A DNA stretch of 64,000 bases from Wolbachia endosymbiont (group B) of Gerris lacustris (GTDB lineage: Bacteria; Pseudomonadota; Alphaproteobacteria; Rickettsiales; Anaplasmataceae): assembly GCF_964028355.1 (NCBI RefSeq), contig NZ_OZ034761.1, positions 930,001 through 994,000 of the forward strand. The letters are read 5' to 3'. The position numbers and the translations under genes were made by a program. Under the pieces are notes generated by a model. It saw only the letters and a program-made list of their open reading frames with translations. It was not told the DNA's origin and searched no databases. How positions within the stretch are numbered: the stretch's first letter is position 1; each line of letters opens with the position of its first letter. Below are positions 28,627 to 37,572 of this stretch, piece by piece.

Positions 28627-29152
28627 AACTATTGTCATGCATTCTGAAAAAGAGCTATTTTTCTTCGATGAATCACGGTTTGGTACACATTCAAAAGTTG
28701 GACATGGGTGGTTTAAAAAAGGCAGTAGGACACAGGTTAAGGTAAAATTAGGTAGGGAAAATTTTTATCTCTATAGTGCAGTTAATCCCAGAAATGGAGA
28801 GAATTTTAGCTTATTTGCACCAAACGTCAACACTGCTTGTATAAATATATTCCTTGAACAGATGTCGCAATATTTAGGAATACGAAAGGCTTTTCTCGTG
28901 ATGGATTGCGCTAGTTGGCATAAGTCAAAAAGTTTAAAGATACCTAAAAATATCGAAATTATATACCTACCACCATACTCACCTGACCTCAATCCTGTTG
29001 AGAGGTTTTGGTTATATATAAAACAGAACATTTTGCGCAATAAAATCTACGATACAATTGTTCTGCTTGAGAGCGCTTTGTGTAAATTTATTACCTCTCT
29101 TTCCCCTTCCACGGTTAAACAACTCTGCAATGCTTCTTATTTGGTTCATTAA
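28577..29152 (+). CDS. IS630 transposase OrfB (copy D)
   Basis: Intact DDE half. Confidence 0.9.
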   Translation: MDRIKISKRSLKKNLNETIVMHSEKELFFFDESRFGTHSKVGHGWFKKGSRTQVKVKLGRENFYLYSAVNPRNGENFSLFAPNVNTACINIFLEQMSQYLGIRKAFLVMDCASWHKSKSLKIPKNIEIIYLPPYSPDLNPVERFWLYIKQNILRNKIYDTIVLLESALCKFITSLSPSTVKQLCNASYLVH

Positions 29153-29581
29153 TAATGAGAGTTGGTATGAGTTAAAGGATGCTTCTGACTTTACTGATCT
29201 GATAACAGGAAAAATTGCAGGATTTGATGAAGAAAAATTACGAGAAATGTGTACCTTCAGCAAGATTTCCTATGGTAATGTGGACGAAAAACTAGAGAAA
29301 GATGGATACAAAACTAGAAGGCAGCTTGAAAAAGAAGGTTATAAAATTATAAAATTTTATGACAATGACCTCATTCAAGATCAATATTGCTCAGATGATG
29401 GTTATAAATTAAAATCACAAGATGTTGGCTATGCTTTGAAGGGTAACAACTCATACAATCGAGATGCTGGTTATATTTTTATTAAAGGTAATGAAGTAAC
29501 TATAGCTTATCATGGTACTCGTGATTTAAATGATGTAAAGGAAGATCTTCGTGCATCTTTAGCTAATACCAACTCTCATTA

Positions 29582-30157
29582 TTAATGAACCAAATAAGAA
29601 GCATTGCAGAGTTGTTTAACCGTGGAAGGGGAAAGAGAGGTAATAAATTTACACAAAGCGCTCTCAAGCAGAACAATTGTATCGTAGATTTTATTGCGCA
29701 AAATGTTCTGTTTTATATATAACCAAAACCTCTCAACAGGATTGAGGTCAGGTGAGTATGGTGGTAGGTATATAATTTCGATATTTTTAGGTATCTTTAA
29801 ACTTTTTGACTTATGCCAACTAGCGCAATCCATCACGAGAAAAGCCTTTCGTATTCCTAAATATTGCGACATCTGTTCAAGGAATATATTTATACAAGCA
29901 GTGTTGACGTTTGGTGCAAATAAGCTAAAATTCTCTCCATTTCTGGGATTAACTGCACTATAGAGATAAAAATTTTCCCTACCTAATTTTACCTTAACCT
30001 GTGTCCTACTGCCTTTTTTAAACCACCCATGTCCAACTTTTGAATGTGTACCAAACCGTGATTCATCGAAGAAAAATAGCTCTTTTTCAGAATGCATGAC
30101 AATAGTTTCATTGAGGTTTTTTTTTAAACTCCTCTTGCTTATTTTTATCCTGTCCAC
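29582..30157 (-). CDS. IS630 transposase OrfB (copy E)
   Basis: Intact DDE half. Confidence 0.9.
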   Translation of the reverse strand: MDRIKISKRSLKKNLNETIVMHSEKELFFFDESRFGTHSKVGHGWFKKGSRTQVKVKLGRENFYLYSAVNPRNGENFSLFAPNVNTACINIFLEQMSQYLGIRKAFLVMDCASWHKSKSLKIPKNIEIIYLPPYSPDLNPVERFWLYIKQNILRNKIYDTIVLLESALCKFITSLSPSTVKQLCNASYLVH

Positions 30158-30587
30158 TATGAACTGGTCTTGGTGTGATATATGAGAATTTCATTCTTTG
30201 CATATTACGATGTATTGTGGATTTGCTGATATTCAAACCAAATCTTTCTTGGATTCTTATTCTCATTTCTCTGATAGTAATATTGGGGTTTTCCTCTATC
30301 CACACCTCAATTTGTTCAAGTTGACTTTGGTTCAATATAGTTTTTCTACGGCGTTGAGGTGGAGAAAATAATTTTTCTTTTCTTCCAAATTTTATGTGCT
30401 TTATCCATGTAGTAATTGCCTTTCTCGAAATGCAACATATTTTTGCTACAGCTGTTATACTGTGCTTTTTTGCTGCAATTACAGCATTTAGTTTTTTTGC
30501 AACATACGCATTATTTCTTACTTTCTTCAGCATCTCTTTTGCTGATTCCACCACTTTTTCATCCAATAATTTTGATCTTAATGCCAT
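30108..30587 (-). CDS. IS630 transposase OrfA (copy E)
   Basis: QRRRK / WIEEN subtype with an extra private change (FGRKEK instead of FGREEK). Confidence 0.9.
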   Translation of the reverse strand: MALRSKLLDEKVVESAKEMLKKVRNNAYVAKKLNAVIAAKKHSITAVAKICCISRKAITTWIKHIKFGRKEKLFSPPQRRRKTILNQSQLEQIEVWIEENPNITIREMRIRIQERFGLNISKSTIHRNMQRMKFSYITPRPVHSGQDKNKQEEFKKKPQ

Positions 30588-30669
30588 CTAAACCTCGCTA
30601 TTTTACTTACTCCAGTATGGCTTTTTTTCCATTATTGTCTATTCGTTGCTTGTATAGCGGGAATTGGTA

Positions 30670-31393
30670 TTAGCCCATCAATACAGGCAATTAGAATATC
30701 TTCTACTCCTCTTTCTTTGAGGTCATTTAGTACTCCCAACCAGAAGTTAGCTCCTTCACTTTCAGCCAAATAAAAACCTAATACTTCTTTTCTGCCATTT
30801 TGATTTATGCCCAATATATTATACATACATTTACTTATGCAATGTCCGTCCTCCTTGACCTTAAAAAACATGCCATCCATAAATACTATTGGATACACTG
30901 ATTGCAGTGGGCGGCTGCGCCATTCATTGATTACTGGTAGCAGTTTATCGGTAATACTAGATATCTCTGCTGCTGATATTTTGTGGTCATATATTTCCTC
31001 AACATGTGAAGCTATATCTCTGTATCCCATGCCACTGGCATATGTGCTTAAGACCTTTGCTTCAAGTTCTGGATGTAGGCTTGTTTGCCTTTTTTTGACT
31101 ATTTGTGGTTCAAAGCTTCCCTCCCTATCTCTTGGTGTTAGCAGCTCAAATGAGCCTGCACTCGTGCGTAAAGTTTTTGCGTTTCTCCCATTTCTTCGGT
31201 TATTTTCTTCACTTTCAGCTGACATGTAGCTTTCTATTTCACCTTCCAGACTTGCCTCTAGCAACCTTTTTATAAACGGTGTTAATGCTCCATCTCTTCC
31301 TGTCAATGGTCTTCCTTCTCGTATAGATGACAGGATATTTGTTTCTAATTCTTTATAATCTACCAAACCAGTAGTTCTATTTGCTTGACTCAT
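30670..31393 (-). pseudogene. IS256-family transposase, N-terminal 241 residues
   Basis: Starts MSQANRTTGLVDYKELETN with GGAGG seven bases upstream and contains the first catalytic Asp region (YPIVFMDGMFFKV). It is cut by IS630 E, which appends an IS-encoded tail IPIPAIQATNRQ and stop. A few silent differences from the copy at the window start in the short overlap show these are two distinct IS256 copies. Confidence 0.85.
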
Positions 31394-31466
31394 ATCAAAC
31401 CTCCATTTTTTATATCAATTTATTACTTTTTTTTTCGGTTTGACACACTTTTTTGAACGTTCCCCC
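30670..31466 (-). mobile_element. IS256-family element, 5' half
   Basis: Left terminal repeat at about 31437-31466 (GGTTTGACACAC...GTTCCCC, inverted). The other half is missing: the sequence stops at IS630 E just after the codons for IACIDGL. It is inserted in the membrane-protein gene that continues at 31467. Confidence 0.88.
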
Positions 31467-31658
31467 GCTGTTTCTTTTGCATCATCTACAGCACTTGCTG
31501 TTAGCGCAAGTCTAACAATTTTTCATTTAGCAATATGTATTTCACTTGCTGTAACTGCATTAACCTTTCTTGCAGTAGGATGCTACTGTTCTTATAAGGC
31601 AAATACCGCACTTAATAATGTTAAAATCGAAAATGATAGTTATAGAATAGCTGCTTGA
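31467..31658 (+). pseudogene. Membrane-hairpin tail of a protein, 5' side cut by IS256
   Basis: About 63 residues: two hydrophobic segments (STALAVSASLTIFHLAIC and CISLAVTALTFLAVGCY), then SYKANTALNNV and a short polar end. Close relative of the tail at 4467-4879. The front of the gene is missing beyond the IS256 end. Confidence 0.6.
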
Positions 31659-31766
31659 GTATTAATTTAAATATTCTTTATTGCTAGTTATTATACCATC
31701 ACTTTAATTTGGTTGTGTTTTACTAAAAAAACTTTAGATTTATTTTGTAATCGATACTTAAATATA

Positions 31767-33101
31767 ATGACACAATATTGGAATTTATTGCAGAAAGGCC
31801 AAAAGGAAGGCTATAAAATTGCATATATTAATGCTCGTGTTATCGATCCCGAAACTAAGCTTGATATAAAAGGTTCATTATTGACTGAAGGGGATAAAAT
31901 TGTTGACTTTGGTGAATCATTATTTTCAAATGGAGTTCCAAATGGGGTTGATGAAACAATAGACTGTAAAGGGTTTGTTCTAATGCCAGGCCTTATTGAC
32001 ATTCACGTACATTTTCGTGAACCAGGTCAAGAGCATAAAGAAACTATACATACAGGCAGTAAATCTGCAGCTTCGGGGGGCGTTACAACTGTAGTTTGCC
32101 AGCCAAACACTGTTCCAGCAATTGATAGTGTTGTCTTAGCTAAGTATTTGAAATATAGAGCATTTGAAACTTCGCATGTGAATGTTGAATTTTACGCCAA
32201 AATTACTACTTCGGAAGAAAAATTAACTGAAATGGCGCTTTTAAAGGAAGCAGGTGCAGTTGGGTTCACCGATGATGGTATGCCAGTTATGAATCCAATG
32301 ATTATGAGACAGGCACTGCTTTATTCAAGTATGCTTGGTGTTCCTATTGCTCAACATGCAGAAGATTTAAATTTATCTGCTGGTGGCGCGATTAACGAGG
32401 GTAAGATTTCTGAAGAATTGGGAGTAAAGGGAATCTTGAGTGCGTCAGAGTCGGTTATGGTAACTCGTGATATACTGCTAATGAAGGACATAGAAAATGT
32501 ACACTATCATATTTTACATGTTTCTTCAAAAGATTCACTTGATGCTATTAAACGTGCAAAAGGTTTGGGATTAAATGTTACATGTGAAGTAACTCCTCAT
32601 CACTTTACTTTTACTGAAGATATAGTAAAGCAACATGGGGCAATCGCAAAAATGAATCCGCCACTACGTACTGAGGAAGATCGTTTAGCTATGGTTGAAG
32701 GTTTAAAGACAGGTGTGATTGATTGTATTGCAACCGATCATGCTCCGCATGATCTTAGTTCTAAAGATTTGCCACTTGAAAATGCTTTATTTGGTATTAT
32801 TGGCCTTGAAACAATGCTGCCCATTTCACTTGAACTATATCACAGTGGACAAATGGGTCTACTTGATGTGCTTGCAAAATTGACATATAAGCCTGCAGAT
32901 ATCATACATGTACCACGTGGCCGCATACAGAAAAACCTTGCAGCCGACTTAATTTTAGTTGATTTGGATCATGAATGGGAAATTAAAATTGACAACTTTG
33001 CTAGTAAATCAAAGAATTCCCCTTTCGATGGACGCAAAGTGAAAGGGCGCGTAATACGTACCGTTGTATCTGGCAAAATTGTATATTTACAGAAGAGTTA
33101 G
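31767..33101 (+). CDS. pyrC: Dihydroorotase
   Basis: 445 residues of the class I (PyrC/allantoinase-like) amidohydrolases, third step of pyrimidine synthesis. Metal ligands are visible in DIHVHFREPG and CIATDHAPHD, with ILHVSSKDS and EVTPHHF also present. ATG 31767 is preferred over the upstream TTG-like starts because MTQYWNLLQK begins the conserved region. The carboxylated-Lys position of class I is not obvious to me. Confidence 0.9.
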   Translation: MTQYWNLLQKGQKEGYKIAYINARVIDPETKLDIKGSLLTEGDKIVDFGESLFSNGVPNGVDETIDCKGFVLMPGLIDIHVHFREPGQEHKETIHTGSKSAASGGVTTVVCQPNTVPAIDSVVLAKYLKYRAFETSHVNVEFYAKITTSEEKLTEMALLKEAGAVGFTDDGMPVMNPMIMRQALLYSSMLGVPIAQHAEDLNLSAGGAINEGKISEELGVKGILSASESVMVTRDILLMKDIENVHYHILHVSSKDSLDAIKRAKGLGLNVTCEVTPHHFTFTEDIVKQHGAIAKMNPPLRTEEDRLAMVEGLKTGVIDCIATDHAPHDLSSKDLPLENALFGIIGLETMLPISLELYHSGQMGLLDVLAKLTYKPADIIHVPRGRIQKNLAADLILVDLDHEWEIKIDNFASKSKNSPFDGRKVKGRVIRTVVSGKIVYLQKS

Positions 33102-33185
33102 TTATCATACAGTTGCGCTCTGAATTGCAATCAATTGCAAAGATTTAATATAAGTAGTAAAATATGGCCACTGAATAAAAAATAT

Positions 33186-34370
33186 ATGCTAATTAGTACG
33201 ACGTCGGAACTGGAAAATGCATGTGAAGGACTGATGGAAAAAGATCTAAAATTTATATCAGTTGACACGGAGTTCATTAGAAACAATTTAACCTACTACC
33301 CAAAATTATCGTTAATTCAAATTTCTTACGGAGAGAAGAGTTTTATTGTAGACGCATTAGTGCCAGAAATTGATTTATCATTCATTAAGAAAATAATGCT
33401 AAATCAGGGGATAATCAAAGTGTTTCATAGCTGCCGGCAGGATATAGAATCCTTACTCACTGTGTTTAAATATGTTCCTACTCCCATTTTTGATACCCAA
33501 GTTGCTGCTATGTTTTGCCATTATTATCATGACTTTATTGGTTATTCAAAAGTAGTAGAGCAATATCAAGGAATAGCACTGGATAAAATTAAAGCTAAAA
33601 ATTCAGACTGGTTAAGAAGGCCGTTATCCGAGAATCAATTAGATTATGCAGTAAACGACGTGGTATACCTATATGACCTATACCAAATATTGTGCAATAA
33701 GCTTGAAGAAAACAATAGGATGGGTTGGTTTCAAGAAGAGATGGGGTCAGTAGCTGATATAAATAAGTATTTACATAGTCCAAAAGATGCATGGAGGAGG
33801 ATCAAATTTAACTATGAAGCAAATCCAAGGTTGATGTTAACTGTTAAAGCAGTTAGTGAGTGGCAAGAGACCTTAGCACAGCGTTACAATATAAATCGTA
33901 ATAAGGTAGTCAATAATGCCGTAATAACTGGTTTAATTGAAAAAAACGTGGAACATATTGATGACATTTTAGATGACCTTAAGAGAAATACAAAAAATAT
34001 AAAAGAGGAAGATTTATTAGAATTTATAGATATTTTCAATGAGAATGAGAAGGAATTTGTGCAGCAAAATTATACTCTGTCAGATAATTATGATAAATCT
34101 GTATTTGATATACTCTCGATTATTTTGGAGAGCAAATGTAAGGAAAATAACATATCAAGAAAGTTAATTTCATCAAAAGATGAGTTGGCTGGCTCAATAT
34201 CTGGGCAGATAGATAAACTATTCAAGGGATGGAGATATGATTTTTTCGGCAGATCAGTAGAATCGTTTTTGAATGCAGGCTCAAGGTTTGAAATTTTAAT
34301 GGTAAAATCTGCTGATAGTATAGCTAAAATTCGGAGTAATATAGTAGAGAATAACCGTATCACGTGCTGA
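33186..34370 (+). CDS. rnd: Ribonuclease D
   Basis: 394 residues from ATG 33186 (a TTG at 33135 is in frame). DEDD exonuclease core: ISVDTEFIRNN (Exo I), KVFHSCRQDIESL (Exo II) and QLDYAVNDVVYLYDLY (Exo III, DEDDy type), followed by an HRDC-like helical region. Processes 3' ends of tRNA and other stable RNAs. Its 3' end overlaps coaE by 11 bp convergently. Confidence 0.92.
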   Translation: MLISTTSELENACEGLMEKDLKFISVDTEFIRNNLTYYPKLSLIQISYGEKSFIVDALVPEIDLSFIKKIMLNQGIIKVFHSCRQDIESLLTVFKYVPTPIFDTQVAAMFCHYYHDFIGYSKVVEQYQGIALDKIKAKNSDWLRRPLSENQLDYAVNDVVYLYDLYQILCNKLEENNRMGWFQEEMGSVADINKYLHSPKDAWRRIKFNYEANPRLMLTVKAVSEWQETLAQRYNINRNKVVNNAVITGLIEKNVEHIDDILDDLKRNTKNIKEEDLLEFIDIFNENEKEFVQQNYTLSDNYDKSVFDILSIILESKCKENNISRKLISSKDELAGSISGQIDKLFKGWRYDFFGRSVESFLNAGSRFEILMVKSADSIAKIRSNIVENNRITC

Positions 34371-34938
34371 GGTCTAACGAGTCTATTATATCTTTCACTT
34401 GAGAAAAAACATTTGCGCTGGTATCGATGATAAAGTCGCTCATTTGCTTTTTTTCTTCAATAGGTAGCTGAATACTAGACATTAGATCCAGCTTTTTTTT
34501 ATCCATATTACGCTCACTGATCCTTTGAGCTTGTACAGCCCTATCTGCATGGATAAAGACAATAAAATCGCAATATAAACGGAATCTAGTTTCCAGCAGG
34601 AGTGGAATGTCTAGAACTAGAAACTTTCCGTCGTTTTCTTTCTCCTGAGCAATAAAAATTTCTAATTCATTTCGCACAGCGGAATGCACTAAAGACTGAA
34701 ATTGCTTCCAATTTTCATCATAAGCTAAAAAATATTTAGATAATACTGTTCTATCTATTTTTCCATTTACTATCACCCCAGGAAATTTTTCTTCTGCGTA
34801 ACTTATTATGTTTTTGTTTACTTTATAAAGCTGGTGCACGACAGAGTCGGCATCAAACACAACGGCACCAAATTCTTTAAAGCAATTGGCTACAAAGCTC
34901 TTTCCAGCTGCAATTCCACCTGTTAAACCTATGATCAT
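34360..34938 (-). CDS. coaE: Dephospho-CoA kinase
   Basis: 192 residues. Last step of coenzyme A synthesis. P-loop GLTGGIAAGKSFVAN (residues 4-18), FDADSVVHQLY, LDIPLLLETRF and ISERNMDKKKLDL are all family-typical. Confidence 0.93.
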   Translation of the reverse strand: MIIGLTGGIAAGKSFVANCFKEFGAVVFDADSVVHQLYKVNKNIISYAEEKFPGVIVNGKIDRTVLSKYFLAYDENWKQFQSLVHSAVRNELEIFIAQEKENDGKFLVLDIPLLLETRFRLYCDFIVFIHADRAVQAQRISERNMDKKKLDLMSSIQLPIEEKKQMSDFIIDTSANVFSQVKDIIDSLDLST

Positions 34939-35068
34939 ATAGCAAATTTCTTATAAAACTATATTTATAGCATCTCCTATGCCTATTTAAAACTGAATGC
35001 ATATATAAAAAAGAAAAGCTATTATTTTTTTAGTAATTGAGTAAAATAGAGTGAAAGATTAAGAGGAA

Positions 35069-36475
35069 ATGTTGAAAAATAAGATAAAAAAGATAGTGAT
35101 TTCAGGGAAAAAAGTCTGGCCGATCATCGAGGGCGGCAAAGGCATTGCAATCAGTGATGGAAGATCAAGTGGGGCATTCGCTGCAGCAGATGCTGTTGGT
35201 ACGTTTTCTGGTGCAAATGCTAAACTTATCGATGACAATGGCAAGCTGGTACCACTAATTTATAAAGGTAAAACAAGAAATGAAAAGCACGAAGAGTTAA
35301 TTAAGTATAGTATTGAGGCTGGAGTTAGTCAAGCAAAAATAGCGAATGAAACATCAAAGGGCCGTGGAAGAATACATATGAACGTGCTTTGGGAAATGGG
35401 GGCAGCAGAACAAGTCCTTCATGGCATATTAGAAAAAGCAAAAGGCTTAGTTCATGGCATCACTTGCGGTGCTGGTATGCCTTACAGGCTTGGAGAAATT
35501 GCAGCTAAATATCAAGTTTATTACTACCCTATTATCTCATCGGCGCGCGCTTTTAAAGCGTTATGGAAACGTGCTTACCAAAAAATATCTTCTTTTTTAC
35601 TTGGTGGAGTAATATATGAGGATCCGTGGCTTGCTGGTGGTCACAATGGCTTGAGTAATAGTGAAGACCCAGAATTACCGCAGGCTCCATTTGAAAGAGT
35701 TGCAGAGCTTAGATCTTTCATGAACGAGGTTGGTCTTGCTGAAACGCCAATTGTTATGGCAGGGGGAGTGTGGCATTTGAAGGATTGGGAACATTGGTTT
35801 GACAATTTACAAATCGGACCAATAGCTTTTCAGTTTGGCACTCGTCCACTTTTAACAAAAGAAAGTCCGATTTCTACGGAGTGGAAAAAGAAATTACTTA
35901 CTTTAGAAGAAGGTGATGTATTTTTAAATAAATTTAGTCCAACAGGGTTCTACTCATCTGCAGTAAGAAACAGCTTCATACGTGAGCTACAGGAACGAAA
36001 TTCACGTCAAATAAAATTTTCAGAAAGTGTGAGTGGAGAGTTTAATAATGAATTTGCAATGGGTAGCAGAGGTAGAAAGATTTACCTCACTGCAAAAGAC
36101 AAAGAGCTAGCAAATGCATGGATTAAAGTAGGGTATACAGAGGTAATGAAAACTCCAGATACAACTGTTATTTTTGTGACACCAGGCAAATTTGCGGAGA
36201 TAAGACAAGATCAAATTAATTGCATGGGATGTTTGAGTCACTGCTTATTTAGCAATTGGAAAGATCATGGTGACCATTCAACAGGGCAAAAACCAGATCC
36301 ACGAAGCTTCTGTATACAAAAGACACTGCAAAACATTATACATAACGGTGATATTGAAAATGAACTTATGTTTTCTGGACACAATGTGTACAAATTTAAG
36401 CAAGACCCATTTTATGAGAATGGCAACGTACCAACAGTAAAGGAGCTGGTGGAAAGAATATTGACAGGTTTATGA
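35069..36475 (+). CDS. Nitronate monooxygenase-family flavoprotein
   Basis: 468 residues of the NMO / 2-nitropropane dioxygenase TIM-barrel family (FMN-dependent). VHGITCGAGMPYRLGEIAAKY, EDPWLAGGHNGLS, VMAGGVWH and FQFGTRPLLTKE support the flavin barrel. The C-terminal third holds a cysteine cluster (CMGCLSHC), which is not part of classical NMO and could bind metal. AGGA seven bases upstream of ATG 35069. Physiological substrate unknown. Confidence 0.8.
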   Translation: MLKNKIKKIVISGKKVWPIIEGGKGIAISDGRSSGAFAAADAVGTFSGANAKLIDDNGKLVPLIYKGKTRNEKHEELIKYSIEAGVSQAKIANETSKGRGRIHMNVLWEMGAAEQVLHGILEKAKGLVHGITCGAGMPYRLGEIAAKYQVYYYPIISSARAFKALWKRAYQKISSFLLGGVIYEDPWLAGGHNGLSNSEDPELPQAPFERVAELRSFMNEVGLAETPIVMAGGVWHLKDWEHWFDNLQIGPIAFQFGTRPLLTKESPISTEWKKKLLTLEEGDVFLNKFSPTGFYSSAVRNSFIRELQERNSRQIKFSESVSGEFNNEFAMGSRGRKIYLTAKDKELANAWIKVGYTEVMKTPDTTVIFVTPGKFAEIRQDQINCMGCLSHCLFSNWKDHGDHSTGQKPDPRSFCIQKTLQNIIHNGDIENELMFSGHNVYKFKQDPFYENGNVPTVKELVERILTGL

Positions 36476-36558
36476 CTAACTTGACAAGAAGACATTATTC
36501 TATATAATTTATGGTAATAACTGTTTATTAATTTAATCTTAATTTGAGGAGAATATCT

Positions 36559-37449
36559 ATGCGCGATAGTGTTTTAAAAAGGTATGCACTTGCCTATATA
36601 AGAGAAAATGGCAGTGACAAGAATGTTCAAGAATTTTTACGTTCTCATGGTATGCAAAATATTGAGAACTGGAGTGATAAAAATTTTGAAAATGCGTATA
36701 AGAGCTATAACCCAACTAATGAACACAATATAGGAAGTGATCGATGTGATAGTAGGCAACAACCTACAAGCCCTCAGGTTACACACGTACATGTACACAA
36801 TAATAGAGGTTTAGATTTTTGGGATTATTTTCTACTTCGTAGCCTGTTTAGTGGTAATAACCTTGGTTCCGGTAGCAGTAACCAGCCAAGCAGAGAAGAT
36901 AAGAAAAAAGACGCAGAAGACAACAGGAAATTATTAGCTTTAGGGATAGTAGCTGTAGTTGCATGTGTTGCTTTCCATGCTTTAATGTGTGTTTGGTACA
37001 ACAGCAGCGAAAAAATGGCTAGAAAATCAGAAAAGGTAGATTACTTGGATAATAAACTTAAAATGTTCAGAAATATAGAATTTGCAGTTGGTGCAATTTC
37101 TTTAGCAGCTTTGATAGGTTGCGCTATTAACCCAGTCTTACCAGTTTGGGGTTTAGTCATTCTTGGCATTAATTCTCTTGTATGTCTTGCTGGTGGTGTG
37201 GCTTTTCATATGAAGCATGAGAAAGAGTCAGAAAATATTAAGAAAGCTGAAGAAGCGGTAGATTATTATCGTAAACGAGAACCTGGGTACAGCTCTAGAG
37301 ATTCTTCTAATCTTGAACCACCACCTCGTTACTCTTCTCAAGATCCTAATACTGCTCCAACTGCTCCTCCTCAAGGTGTATTTGATAATTCTTATCCAGA
37401 ACAACATTTTGGAGGTTATGGACAGCAAACTGCTTACTCTAAAGCGTAA
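36559..37449 (+). CDS. Membrane protein with PPxY- and PTAP-bearing proline-rich tail
   Basis: 296 residues; ATG 36559 follows GAGGAG by eight bases. Residues 1-50 are a helical, charged domain (VLKRYALAYIRENG...). Residues 70-120 are polar and Ser/Asn-rich, with a HVHVH stretch (76-80). Three hydrophobic segments lie near 125-147, 173-190 and 196-216, followed by a charged helix and a tail from about 242. The tail has EPPPRY (PPxY, 253-258) and APTAPP (PTAP, 266-271), then a Gly/Tyr/Gln-rich end. No family recognised, no signal peptide. Monocistronic between the flavoprotein and metG. Confidence 0.8.
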   Translation: MRDSVLKRYALAYIRENGSDKNVQEFLRSHGMQNIENWSDKNFENAYKSYNPTNEHNIGSDRCDSRQQPTSPQVTHVHVHNNRGLDFWDYFLLRSLFSGNNLGSGSSNQPSREDKKKDAEDNRKLLALGIVAVVACVAFHALMCVWYNSSEKMARKSEKVDYLDNKLKMFRNIEFAVGAISLAALIGCAINPVLPVWGLVILGINSLVCLAGGVAFHMKHEKESENIKKAEEAVDYYRKREPGYSSRDSSNLEPPPRYSSQDPNTAPTAPPQGVFDNSYPEQHFGGYGQQTAYSKA

Positions 37450-37461
37450 ATCACTTACAGG

Positions 37462-37486
37462 ATACCGCTGCAACACGCAGCGGTAT
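37462..37486. terminator. Strong hairpin downstream of the PPxY/PTAP gene
   Basis: Perfect 10-bp stem ATACCGCTGC/GCAGCGGTAT with a 5-base loop, 12 bp after the stop codon. It stands out by GC content in an AT-rich gap. No T-run follows, so termination or mRNA 3' protection are both possible. Confidence 0.55.
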
Positions 37487-37572
37487 AATGGATTTTCAGA
37501 TTGCTTGTCTGATAGGATATGTATTGATTTTTATTACTAGTGCAGATACGATAAAGCTTTAAGCACTACAAG

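Larger units (their letters stand above)
28065..29167 (+). mobile_element. IS630-family element, copy D (complete)
   Basis: Flanked by TGA on both sides (28062-28064 and 29168-29170), inside the lipase-like gene; excision restores its frame. Confidence 0.93.
27841..29566 (+). pseudogene. Lipase-like gene, split by IS630 D and cut off by IS630 E
   Basis: Pieces 27841-28064 and 29171-29566 rejoin in frame when IS630 D and one TGA copy are removed. The product begins MPSITHDQSMDS and has a long acidic N-terminal region. It then carries repeated DGYK units (EKDGYKTRR, LEKEGYKII, SDDGYKLKS), then VTIAYHGTRDLNDVKEDL, typical of the strand and oxyanion-hole His-Gly of class 3 lipases. The catalytic GxSxG serine region should follow but is cut off by IS630 E, whose far side is unrelated IS256 sequence. 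Non-functional as it stands. Confidence 0.7.
29567..30669 (-). mobile_element. IS630-family element, copy E (complete, mismatched flanks)
   Basis: Length 1103 bp, but the flanking trinucleotides differ (TAA at 29564-29566, TTA at 30670-30672). The left flank is the lipase-like gene and the right flank is the interior of an IS256 transposase gene, so the copy marks a rearrangement junction rather than a simple insertion. Confidence 0.9.

Noticed and set aside
28065..30669. Composite transposon formed by IS630 D and E around the lipase fragment
   Set aside because: D has its own matching TGA duplication and E has mismatched flanks, so the pair did not move as one unit.
36559..37449. Viral origin of the PPxY/PTAP protein
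   Set aside because: Only the two short motifs resemble viral proteins; the rest of the protein and the base composition look like ordinary Wolbachia sequence.
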